From a virus, in the IMG/VR virus record IMGVR_UViG_3300009001_000114, positions 1 through 20,906 of that record: a stretch of DNA of 20,906 nt; one strand, 5' to 3'. Each line of letters begins with the position of its first letter. The stretch's first letter is position 1. The translations under genes were made by a program, and so were the position numbers. The notes under the pieces were generated by a model. The model did not search any database and was not told the DNA's origin. It saw only the letters and a list, made by a program, of their open reading frames with translations. Of the stretch, positions 1-4,617 are shown one piece after another.

Positions 1-320
1 GCAGGGAGATGCCCCTTGTTCCACTTGGTGTCGGTCTGGTAACGAAGTCGAGAATACTTCTCATCATTCCATTTCTTGAGTCGATCCACACCAACAAGTT
101 CCATGTCCGGAAACTCATTCCAGATCACATAGGCAGTCGGGAAATTGTATGTCGTACCATACAACCAGACCAACCAGTATTTCTGCTCAAGATTATATTC
201 GAAGCGATCGAAAAAATAGTTGGTCATGTAGAGAGCAGAGTCACAATCCTCAATCTCTAATGACCAACCAAACCAATTTATGAATGCTTCTTTACGATTA
301 TCGGCAGTTCTAAAATCCAT
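1..320 (-). CDS. Possible thymine-hypermodification family protein (5-hmdU kinase helical / aGPT-PPlase type), N-terminal part
   Basis: The gene starts with ATG at 320 and stays open for 106 codons to the window edge, so only the N-terminus is seen. The translation is rich in aromatic residues, with stretches such as ALYMTNYFFDRFEY, WLVWLYGTTY and YVIWNEFPDMELV, then YQTDTKWNKGHLP. I recognise this as a protein common in marine T4-like phages. From memory it resembles the families tied to enzymatic thymine hypermodification (5-hmdU DNA kinase helical domain or alpha-glutamyl/putrescinyl-thymine pyrophosphorylase), but I cannot verify the family and the catalytic region lies outside the window. 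Its start overlaps the end of the GNAT-like gene by 11 bp, so the two are probably translated from one message. The reading frame is sure; the function is tentative. Confidence 0.7.
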   Translation of the reverse strand, partial: MDFRTADNRKEAFINWFGWSLEIEDCDSALYMTNYFFDRFEYNLEQKYWLVWLYGTTYNFPTAYVIWNEFPDMELVGVDRLKKWNDEKYSRLRYQTDTKWNKGHLP

Positions 321-981
321 TAAAGAATTCTTCTAGTGTATTTGCATTATTAACAAGAGAGTCGCGCAACCAGTATTTACCCACAGACTCAATTGCCTCT
401 TCAACCTGAGCACGTTTCTTAACACCGAATCCATAGGAATCAAGAGATTCTGCAAGGAGTTTATTATATACTGAATCTGCAGGAAAGGCAATAGATGGAT
501 TCTTGACTGCGTCTTCACGAAAGTCCAGCTGCTCCTGTCGAGTCCGAAACAGAGGTTGGTCAGAGCGCAGAGAACCAGAGGGATCAACTGCCCAGAAGAT
601 AAGTCCATTGCGCACATGCCAGGTAATCGAGGAGGGAGTGCAGGAGATCTTGAGTCGACGCATCCCAGAGTCATAGGCAGTCTGAATGACATACTGCCAA
701 ACCTGAGAGGCATACCCTTTGCCTTCCATTCCTTCGAGTGTCACGATCTCGTAGAGATTGATATACTTGGAACGCTGACTGAATGTGGCAAACACAAGAG
801 CAACGGGTTCGCCATTATCAAACATGACAAAGGGAGGATTCTTGTCATAGTTATGAAAGCGAAACCATAGATTGTGGGAGGACTTTAGGAACTTGGTGTT
901 CTTTCCTTCAGGTTGAGTTTCAAGAAGATCCTCAACCTCTTTTTCATTGAAGGTCTGAAACGTTTTCTGCGAGGTCATCAT
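310..981 (-). CDS. GNAT-like acetyltransferase (putative)
   Basis: A protein of about 223 residues. About residues 80-100 hold a beta strand followed by EGMEGKGYASQVW, which fits the acetyl-CoA pyrophosphate-binding motif (Q/R-x-x-G-x-G/A) of GNAT N-acetyltransferases. The strand-turn-strand region before it (EPVALVFATF) fits the fold. Substrate unknown. Three ATGs are possible, at 990, 981 and 978. I chose 981 because GGTG lies just upstream, while nothing like a ribosome site precedes 990. The start overlaps the end of the amidotransferase gene by about 38 bp, so coupling is likely. The C-terminal half (DFREDAVKNPSIAF onward) matches nothing I know and may be a phage-specific extension. Confidence 0.72.
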   Translation of the reverse strand: MMTSQKTFQTFNEKEVEDLLETQPEGKNTKFLKSSHNLWFRFHNYDKNPPFVMFDNGEPVALVFATFSQRSKYINLYEIVTLEGMEGKGYASQVWQYVIQTAYDSGMRRLKISCTPSSITWHVRNGLIFWAVDPSGSLRSDQPLFRTRQEQLDFREDAVKNPSIAFPADSVYNKLLAESLDSYGFGVKKRAQVEEAIESVGKYWLRDSLVNNANTLEEFFNGF

Positions 982-1618
982 AATCACCATTCACATGCAA
1001 TTCATTTTTGAACGAATAAACTTTATACATTTCGCACTTCTTCGAACCTTCGATTCCAGCACGACGAGCAATGTCCTGAGTCGAGGTTACGATCACACCA
1101 CGCGGAATCTTGGTGTACCAGAGAGGACGTGCCTCGTTACGATACCATTCAAGAACCTGATCAGAGTGAAGCACACAGACTCCCATGCTAGAAGGACGGA
1201 AATCTTCAAGTGGATGCTGCCCATGCTCGTAGGAGCGAAGGATCAGTTCGCTATCGTTGGCAGTCTCTGTCTGATACTTCCACCTGCTCTGATCTTCCTG
1301 GGAGATCACACCATTATGAACAATGCTTAGAGTGTCGTTGTAGAATGGTTGATTGTAGCGAAGGTCAGAAGTCGAATAGCGAATGTGTCCAATCATGAAG
1401 ATAGAACCATCACTGCTAACGATATCGCCCATGCAGATTGTCTCAAGAAACTCTTTGGCAGGTATTCCAAATTTAAAAGAGATAATCTCATCACCAGAGA
1501 GGAACGACATCCCAGTCGCATGCTTGCCTCGGATCTCAGTCTCTGTGAACAAACGATAGACCAGTTCAATATCTTCCTTTCTTGCATCACGAATAGCGAC
1601 GCCAATCACACCGCACAT
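944..1618 (-). CDS. Class II glutamine amidotransferase domain protein
   Basis: A 224-residue stand-alone glutaminase (Ntn hydrolase, class II) domain of the kind found at the N-terminus of GlmS, PurF and asparagine synthetase. It should release ammonia from glutamine for an unknown acceptor. The Met is followed directly by Cys2, the catalytic nucleophile after Met removal. GHIRYST (about 77-83) matches the GlmS/PurF GHxRxxT motif, VHNGVI (100-105) the HNG motif, and DSE (122-124) the glutamine-binding acid pair. No synthase domain follows, so the partner must be separate; the GNAT-like gene and the partial gene downstream are candidates. The start ATG shares one base with the cupin stop (TAATG), which indicates coupling. 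Confidence 0.88.
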   Translation of the reverse strand: MCGVIGVAIRDARKEDIELVYRLFTETEIRGKHATGMSFLSGDEIISFKFGIPAKEFLETICMGDIVSSDGSIFMIGHIRYSTSDLRYNQPFYNDTLSIVHNGVISQEDQSRWKYQTETANDSELILRSYEHGQHPLEDFRPSSMGVCVLHSDQVLEWYRNEARPLWYTKIPRGVIVTSTQDIARRAGIEGSKKCEMYKVYSFKNELHVNGDYDDLAENVSDLQ

Positions 1619-2097
1619 TATCGTTTTCTCTTTTGCTGATTATCACCAGGACCAATTCTGTAGTGGTCATCTTCAAACTCTTTGTTACTGATCTCCATCA
1701 ATTCTCCCTCTCGGATACAGCGTATCTGATGAGGAGAGTTTGGAGGATTAATCACAAGATCACCTTTCCGTATAATATCTTCAGAGGTTATACCATTTTG
1801 GGAATCTATAGAAATTACAGCATATTCACCTGACATAACATAAATGGTTTCGTGTTTCTTAGCATGGAAATGCAGAGAAAATTTCCTGCCTGGTATCATC
1901 TTAAGAATCTTTGCATTGTAATCATCAGAGACAACCAACAGAGTTTCCGTACCCCATTGATGATCTATAATGTCTCCGGAACTACGCTCTTTCTTTTTCT
2001 TTGGTTGGGAATCCCAGGAGGATACATCAAATCCCAATTGAGTAAGAATTTCCTTTCCCTTCTTAATATCAATTGGACCATGTTTACTCTGCGCCAT
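1618..2097 (-). CDS. Small cupin protein (mannose-6-phosphate isomerase-like fold)
   Basis: A 159-residue single-domain cupin. The metal-binding motif HFHAKKHETIYVMSGEY (about 78-94) follows the cupin 1 pattern HxH(x)4E(x)6G, and PPNSPHQIRC (about 116-125) supplies the second-motif histidine. It resembles the cupin half of mannose-6-phosphate isomerase/GDP-mannose pyrophosphorylases, which could tie it to sugar nucleotide work, but substrate and metal cannot be read from sequence. About 50 lysine-rich residues precede the cupin and a basic tail (QQKRKR) ends it. ATG at 2097 overlaps the AbrB-like gene by 14 bp. Confidence 0.85.
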   Translation of the reverse strand: MAQSKHGPIDIKKGKEILTQLGFDVSSWDSQPKKKKERSSGDIIDHQWGTETLLVVSDDYNAKILKMIPGRKFSLHFHAKKHETIYVMSGEYAVISIDSQNGITSEDIIRKGDLVINPPNSPHQIRCIREGELMEISNKEFEDDHYRIGPGDNQQKRKR

Positions 2098-2263
2098 CTT
2101 CCTCTACCTTCGACAAAATCCATGCAGAACCAGCTTGTTCCCAACGCAACGTATCACCAGCTTTCCACCCCATAGTTTCTATCAAATCATCGGGAAGGTC
2201 AAGTGCTAGTTCATCATCAATCTCAATTACTTCTGCTCTGTAACTTTTGCCAACAGTAATCAT
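2084..2263 (-). CDS. AbrB/MazE-like small DNA-binding protein
   Basis: A 59-residue protein starting with ATG at 2263. It has the swapped-hairpin layout of AbrB/SpoVT/MazE domains: ALDLPDDLIETMGWKAGDTLRW matches the usual pattern of a proline-led strand, a helix ending in MGWKAGD, and a second strand. Such proteins bind DNA as dimers and act as transition-state regulators or antitoxins. No toxin gene is recognisable next to it, so a phage regulator is more likely than a toxin-antitoxin pair. The start lies one base after the stop of the 70-residue gene upstream. Confidence 0.75.
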   Translation of the reverse strand: MITVGKSYRAEVIEIDDELALDLPDDLIETMGWKAGDTLRWEQAGSAWILSKVEEDGAE

Positions 2264-2264
2264 A

Positions 2265-2477
2265 TTAATATACCTTCGTGATCTGATAATTAAACGGTTC
2301 TTTGACTTTCATATCAAATTTCTCGCCAGTAGTCTTTACTGCAGAGATCTGCGTATCTGTTAGTTTGATAATCTTCTTGAAACTGTACACGGTCTTTTTC
2401 TCCGGGTCATACCAGATAACAACCTGATACTCTTCGGTGAAAAGTGTTTTGAGAAAGTTTTTAATCTTTTCCATCAT
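2265..2477 (-). CDS. Hypothetical small phage protein
   Basis: A 70-residue basic protein I do not recognise by function. It opens with an amphipathic basic stretch (MMEKIKNFLKTLF) followed by beta-rich sequence (YQVVIWYDPEKKTVYSFKK). There are no cysteines, membrane segment or nucleotide motifs. The ATG at 2477 overlaps the stop of the upstream gene in an ATGA-type junction (2474-2477), and the stop is one base from the start of the AbrB-like gene, so it belongs to the same message. Confidence 0.7.
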   Translation of the reverse strand: MMEKIKNFLKTLFTEEYQVVIWYDPEKKTVYSFKKIIKLTDTQISAVKTTGEKFDMKVKEPFNYQITKVY

Positions 2478-2674
2478 TCCCCCTTAGTAAATTTTTTTAA
2501 TTGCTTGGCAAGAGTTAGAAGTTCGGCAACATCAAGCGAAGGCGGAATAAACGTACCTGTGGGTTTGCCTGCTTCTAGGTTATATCGGTAGGCATCAACT
2601 TTGAGATCAATATTTCGGTTCAGAATGCCAAGTGATTGTTTTAGAATCTCGAGGTTAATTTCTTCTTCAGTCAT
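2474..2674 (-). CDS. Hypothetical small protein
   Basis: A 66-residue protein, starting MTEEEINLEILKQ. The frame extends further upstream only through a TTG at 2701; I prefer the ATG at 2674, which overlaps the upstream stop by 8 bp and has AAGGG in front of it. The sequence is mostly helical and amphipathic (EILKQSLGILNRNIDLKVDAYR), with a proline-containing middle (PTGTFIPPSLDV) and a helical, lysine-rich end. Function unknown. It lies between the ribbon-helix-helix gene and the 70-residue gene. Confidence 0.68.
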   Translation of the reverse strand: MTEEEINLEILKQSLGILNRNIDLKVDAYRYNLEAGKPTGTFIPPSLDVAELLTLAKQLKKFTKGE

Positions 2675-2822
2675 CAATGAACCCTTCAATGTATCGCTCA
2701 ATGAATTTACGGACTTCTCGACTTGCAGTAGTGTCGTCTTTTCCGCAAAGTTCGATAAATTTCTTTTTCGTCTCTCTATTAATCTTCACGAGAAGTTGAT
2801 CATTTTTTTCTTTTTTACTCAT
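2667..2822 (-). CDS. Ribbon-helix-helix (CopG/Arc-like) DNA-binding protein
   Basis: A 51-residue gene starting with ATG at 2822 and ending TGA at 2667. After a lysine-rich start comes QLLVKINRETKKKFIEL, a short beta strand followed by a helix, then TTASREVRKFIERYIE, a helix with the S/T-x-x-R-xx-R pattern of the second helix in the ribbon-helix-helix fold. That makes a dimeric DNA-binding repressor likely. It is the first gene of the leftmost minus-strand cluster and faces the AT-rich region shared with the divergent plus-strand gene, so it could control that region. No clear ribosome site precedes it. Confidence 0.72.
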   Translation of the reverse strand: MSKKEKNDQLLVKINRETKKKFIELCGKDDTTASREVRKFIERYIEGFIDD

Positions 2823-2840
2823 TTTAAAGACTCATTTCGT

Positions 2841-2876
2841 ATATATAGAATATATAAAGCAAATATATATGGAGTA
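2841..2876 (+). promoter_or_regulatory. AT-rich divergent control region with possible late promoter and ribosome site
   Basis: The 60 bp between two divergent starts is almost entirely A/T. On the plus strand TATATAAAGC (2851-2860) partly matches the T4 late-promoter core TATAAATA about 23 bp before the ATG at 2883. GGAG (2871-2874) lies 8 bases before that ATG and is a good ribosome site. On the minus strand TATA-type hexamers occur but none has a matching -35 box. The late-promoter reading is weak because two of the eight core bases differ. Confidence 0.35.
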
Positions 2877-2882
2877 ATTACC

Positions 2883-3170
2883 ATGAAAGCAACACTACTT
2901 ATACTCGCAGTAATGGCGTCCCCAGCACTCGCGAACTTCCCTGTAAAACAGTCACAGACTTGGCAAGTGACTGAGGACAAGATCTATGTATCCAACCAGA
3001 GCGAAGTTCTTTGGGAAATCGAACACACATGCGACAATTATAACCTAAAAGAAGGGTCCGTGTCAATAGTTGTCAACGAGTCACGAGTACGAAGAAACTC
3101 GCAACTAGAGTTAGTGGTCAATGGTCGTCCTCAGATGTGTCAGGTTGAGCAGATTCGTTACCTTCGATAA
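2883..3170 (+). CDS. Small exported (periplasmic) protein with two cysteines
   Basis: A 95-residue protein with a clear Sec signal peptide: MKATLLILAVMASPALA followed by NFPVKQ, with the A-x-A site at about residues 15-17. The mature part of about 78 residues is beta-rich and has exactly two cysteines (C50 and C86), which would form one disulfide in the periplasm. No family recognised. It is one of only two plus-strand genes, preceded by GGAG and a possible late promoter. It runs head-on into the lipoprotein gene, sharing the last 53 bp in opposite orientation. The open frame continues upstream, but the signal peptide fixes this start. Confidence 0.82.
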   Translation: MKATLLILAVMASPALANFPVKQSQTWQVTEDKIYVSNQSEVLWEIEHTCDNYNLKEGSVSIVVNESRVRRNSQLELVVNGRPQMCQVEQIRYLR

Positions 3171-3432
3171 CAACTCGCTTGTAGGACTCAATACACTCAC
3201 CGACATCAGTACCGCCGTAGTTGGTCCAACCATTGAGAATCATGGTGCCACCTGCGGCGATACCTACCCCAATAGCTGCAGCAGGACCAGCAACTAGCGA
3301 CGCTGCGGCAGCAGTAGGAACACCGACGATAAAACCAGAGGGGTAGGCACAGAAGTCAGTGCCGTAAGAGTTGCTCCACTCCATGGTGGCGCAACCGTGT
3401 AGGAAGGGTAGTAATAACAAAAACTTCTTCAC
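3118..3432 (-). CDS. Small lipoprotein with glycine/alanine-rich segment
   Basis: A 104-residue protein starting with GTG at 3432 and preceded by GGAGAAG. The N-terminus is a lipoprotein signal (MKKFLLLLPFLHGCAT) with the lipobox Cys at residue 14, so the mature protein should be lipid-anchored. Residues about 33-67 form a glycine/alanine-rich hydrophobic stretch (AAAASLVAGPAAAIGVGIAA) that could insert in a membrane. Two further cysteines, C28 and C80, flank that stretch. The tail is acidic. Spanin, superinfection-exclusion or envelope roles are conceivable, but nothing decides between them. Its ribosome site sits right after the tmRNA coding piece, so it may be read through from the RNA promoter. 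Confidence 0.75.
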   Translation of the reverse strand: MKKFLLLLPFLHGCATMEWSNSYGTDFCAYPSGFIVGVPTAAAASLVAGPAAAIGVGIAAGGTMILNGWTNYGGTDVGECIESYKRVVIEGNESAQPDTSEDDH

Positions 3433-3493
3433 AAACTTCTCCGAATTAGTGCCGAGACTTTGGTAACAAGGCTCTCGGCGAACCCCGTGAGGT

Positions 3494-3538
3494 TTACGCT
3501 GCTAGCGCAAAGTCCTCAGTATAAACGTCATCGTTTGC
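3494..3538 (-). other. tmRNA tag reading frame (ANDDVYTEDFALAA)
   Basis: The resume codon GCA is at 3538-3536 and the TAA stop at 3496-3494. It encodes ANDDVYTEDFALAA, to be preceded in the product by the alanine carried on the tmRNA. The start AND and the end ALAA are typical of proteobacterial tags; the hydrophobic ALAA end is the ClpXP/ClpAP degradation signal. The tag is longer than the 10-residue E. coli type and does not resemble the cyanobacterial tags I remember. Confidence 0.92.
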
Positions 3539-3624
3539 GTTTACTTTAGGTTGCTCTGTTTAACGTCAGTGCTTGACGATTCTCCACTTTGATACTTAGC
3601 ACCTGTCGAATCCATTACACCCCC

Positions 3625-3700
3625 ATCATAAACACACTGCTGCCCAAGATTGCGACTCTACAGGACTTACTGACGCCGAAACGTACTCAGTGTGTTTATG
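3625..3700 (-). repeat. tmRNA internal transcribed spacer with 13-bp perfect inverted repeat
   Basis: CATAAACACACTG at 3627-3639 and its exact complement CAGTGTGTTTATG at 3688-3700 bracket the spacer between the two tmRNA pieces. The arms begin beside the two strands of the acceptor stem (the inner arm includes the CCA end), so in the precursor they extend the acceptor helix into one long hairpin, closing the permuted loop. Mature ends would be made by RNase P at 3624/3625 and by 3' trimming at 3699. Confidence 0.88.
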
Positions 3701-3812
3701 GTGGAGGTGGGGAGAGTCGAACTCCCGTCCAGATCACCTTTCTCTCTGCTTCATCGAATAAAACGCCCCTACGATTTGAGCATTGTTAAGAGGCTTGAGG
3801 GGCTTGTTAAAT

Positions 3813-3928
3813 AGGTGCGGGGATTCCACCCGCTGCTAATCAAACCGAAACGAGTTTCACGCACGGTGATTAATCTGCCCAGGATTTTAAATCCTTAGGA
3901 CTTTATAGATTGCTAGGATTCCGCACCT
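3813..3928 (-). other. Structured, tRNA-Leu(UAA)-like element
   Basis: A 116-nt stretch closed by a perfect 8-bp helix (AGGTGCGG at 3928-3921 with CCGCACCT at 3820-3813). Inside are an anticodon-like arm AAGGA-TTTAAAA-TCCTG, giving anticodon UAA (Leu), a long extra arm (TAATCACCG with CGGTTTGATTA, capped by GAAAC/GTTTC), and a T-arm-like hairpin GCGGG-TGGAATC-CCCGC. The upstream stretch GAGGTGCGGAAT resembles class II tRNA starts. The T-loop lacks the invariant T55 and C56, the extra arm is far longer than in any normal tRNA-Leu, and the closing helix overlaps the T-stem, so a normal charged tRNA is unlikely. It could be a decayed tRNA-Leu, or a leader structure of the tmRNA precursor. Confidence 0.4.
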
Positions 3929-3948
3929 CGCTTAGGAATCGGTCAGTC

Positions 3949-3978
3949 ACTTGGAAGCAACGAGTTTATGTTCCAAGT
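3949..3978 (-). repeat. Leader hairpin at start of the RNA transcript
   Basis: ACTTGGAA (3949-3956) and TTCCAAGT (3971-3978) form a perfect 8-bp stem with a 14-nt loop. It lies about 25 nt after the predicted start of the minus-strand transcript from the 4009-4037 promoter. It may protect the 5' end or guide processing. No T-run follows, so it is not an intrinsic terminator. Confidence 0.5.
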
Positions 3979-4008
3979 TATGTTCGCTCTGCCCAATCTA
4001 TATTATAT

Positions 4009-4037
4009 AGTATAATTGATTACGCTACAGAAGTCAA
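4009..4037 (-). promoter_or_regulatory. Sigma-70-type promoter of the tRNA-like/tmRNA unit
   Basis: TTGACT (4037-4032) and TATACT (4014-4009) are separated by exactly 17 bp, each with one mismatch to consensus. Transcription would start near 4002. The -35 box lies inside the last codons of the 76-residue membrane protein and the RNA unit follows at once, so the structured RNAs have their own promoter besides any read-through. Confidence 0.72.
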
Positions 4038-4250
4038 CTCTTTTTCGCACATCTTGTGCATCAAAATCGTCGGATTGTTGCAGATGTCATTGGTGACAGT
4101 CTCAGACTTCACCATCGGCATGTACAGCGTAGGAGACTCATTAAGAATCTCCCCGTACACATCGCTGTAAATAACAGGAGCAAACAGACCAAAGACTGAC
4201 AGAGCAGCAATGACAAGCAGCGGAATGTAAACCTTAAAAGTTTGTGCCAT
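4020..4250 (-). CDS. Small membrane-anchored or exported protein with two cysteines
   Basis: A 76-residue protein. Residues 8-28 (YIPLLVIAALSVFGLFAPVIY) are one hydrophobic segment, a signal anchor or an uncleaved signal peptide; I see no strong cleavage site. The rest is polar and probably periplasmic, with exactly two cysteines (C57, C68). No family recognised. It follows the 67-residue secreted gene by 21 bp and so is probably driven by the promoter at 4558-4586. The last codons contain the -35 box of the tmRNA promoter. Confidence 0.7.
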   Translation of the reverse strand: MAQTFKVYIPLLVIAALSVFGLFAPVIYSDVYGEILNESPTLYMPMVKSETVTNDICNNPTILMHKMCEKELTSVA

Positions 4251-4271
4251 TTTTAATTTGATCGCAACCTC

Positions 4272-4475
4272 TTATTGGACTTCGACAGTGAAACCGTTCT
4301 CTTTCCACTCTTCAAGGGTAAAGCACTTGTTCTTGAAGTAAGGAGTAACGATACCAACATTGACTTTAGCACAGTACTCACCTTGCTCGTTCAGGCGAGC
4401 AACATAGGAATCAGTGATAGCAAACGTGGAGGCGGACAGGGCAAGCAGGCAAAACGAGACGACAAGATTTTTCAT
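4272..4475 (-). CDS. Small secreted protein with two cysteines
   Basis: A 67-residue protein with a Sec signal peptide (MKNLVVSFCLLALSASTFA, cut after A-x-A-like STFA near residue 19). The mature part of about 48 residues holds two cysteines (C35, C51), likely disulfide-bonded in the periplasm, and ends GFTVEVQ. GGAG lies about 10 bases before the ATG, supporting this start. It is the first gene after the 4558-4586 promoter and its operator. Function unknown. Confidence 0.75.
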   Translation of the reverse strand: MKNLVVSFCLLALSASTFAITDSYVARLNEQGEYCAKVNVGIVTPYFKNKCFTLEEWKENGFTVEVQ

Positions 4476-4528
4476 TTGAAAAATTCTCCAAAGGTATTTG
4501 AATGTGGGGATTTCAGTTGCAGCAAAAA

Positions 4529-4543
4529 GTCACTTTTCGTGAC
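4529..4543 (-). promoter_or_regulatory. Leader stem-loop followed by U-run (possible attenuator)
   Basis: On the minus strand GTCAC-GAAAA-GTGAC is followed by TTTTT, and the flanking A and T runs can lengthen the stem. It would lie about 8 nt after the predicted transcript start of the secreted-protein promoter. The form is that of a weak intrinsic terminator or attenuator, but a 5-bp stem is short and it may only be a 5' stabilising hairpin. Confidence 0.4.
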
Positions 4544-4550
4544 GTTTTAC

Positions 4551-4568
4551 ACTTGTATCTATACAAGT
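4551..4568. promoter_or_regulatory. 18-bp palindromic operator overlapping the -10 box
   Basis: ACTTGTAT-CT-ATACAAGT has perfect 8-bp arms around a 2-bp centre, and it covers the -10 hexamer and start point of the minus-strand promoter. The arrangement is that of a repressor site for a dimeric regulator such as a helix-turn-helix or ribbon-helix-helix protein. The binding protein is not known. Confidence 0.65.
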
Positions 4569-4586
4569 TTGTCAAGGTTTTGTCAA
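4558..4586 (-). promoter_or_regulatory. Sigma-70-type promoter for the small secreted protein genes
   Basis: TTGACA (4586-4581) and TATAGA (4563-4558) are spaced by 17 bp. A second TTGACA at 4575-4570 is too close to serve this -10 box. The start point falls near 4551, in the gap between the zinc-ribbon gene and the secreted-protein gene. Confidence 0.75.
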
Positions 4587-4617
4587 AGTTTAATAAAAAT
4601 TTAACAAAAAACTTATA

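Larger units (their letters stand above)
3444..3810 (-). ncRNA. ssrA: Circularly permuted (two-piece) tmRNA
   Basis: The segments of a transfer-messenger RNA are here in permuted order. The acceptor piece comes first (about 3810 to 3699): a helix GCCCCT/AGGGGC (3798-3803 with 3765-3770), T-arm GGGAG-TTCGACT-CTCCC (3726-3710), acceptor strand CACCTCC, discriminator A and encoded CCA (3701-3699). A 74-nt spacer follows. Then comes the coding piece from 3624: GGGGGTG, pairing fully with CACCTCC including the G3-U70 wobble read by alanyl-tRNA synthetase, then TAATGGATTCGACAGG (the D-like start of every tmRNA), a pseudoknot-like region, GTAAAC before the resume codon, the tag frame, and a hairpin GCCGAGA/TCTCGGC (3479-3451). 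Outer ends are approximate. It should rescue stalled ribosomes and tag their products for proteolysis. Confidence 0.93.

Noticed and set aside
333-713. Overlapping 126-residue minus-strand frame inside the GNAT-like gene
   Set aside because: Composition is that of an out-of-frame shadow, with no start signal, and the GNAT motif lies in the other frame.
2601-2882. Upstream extension of the plus-strand periplasmic-protein frame (189 residues in all)
   Set aside because: It lies over two minus-strand genes, and the signal peptide with GGAG before ATG 2883 marks the real start.
3589-3789. Plus-strand open frame across the tmRNA
   Set aside because: It is the complement of the tmRNA, has no ribosome site, and the RNA features explain every part.
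3813-3928. A normal functional tRNA-Leu gene
   Set aside because: The T-loop lacks T55 and C56, the extra arm is far too long, and no acceptor stem is free of the T-stem; reported only as a tRNA-like element.
4570-4575. Second TTGACA as the -35 box of the secreted-protein promoter
   Set aside because: Only 6 bp from the -10 box TATAGA; the copy at 4581-4586 has the right 17-bp spacing.
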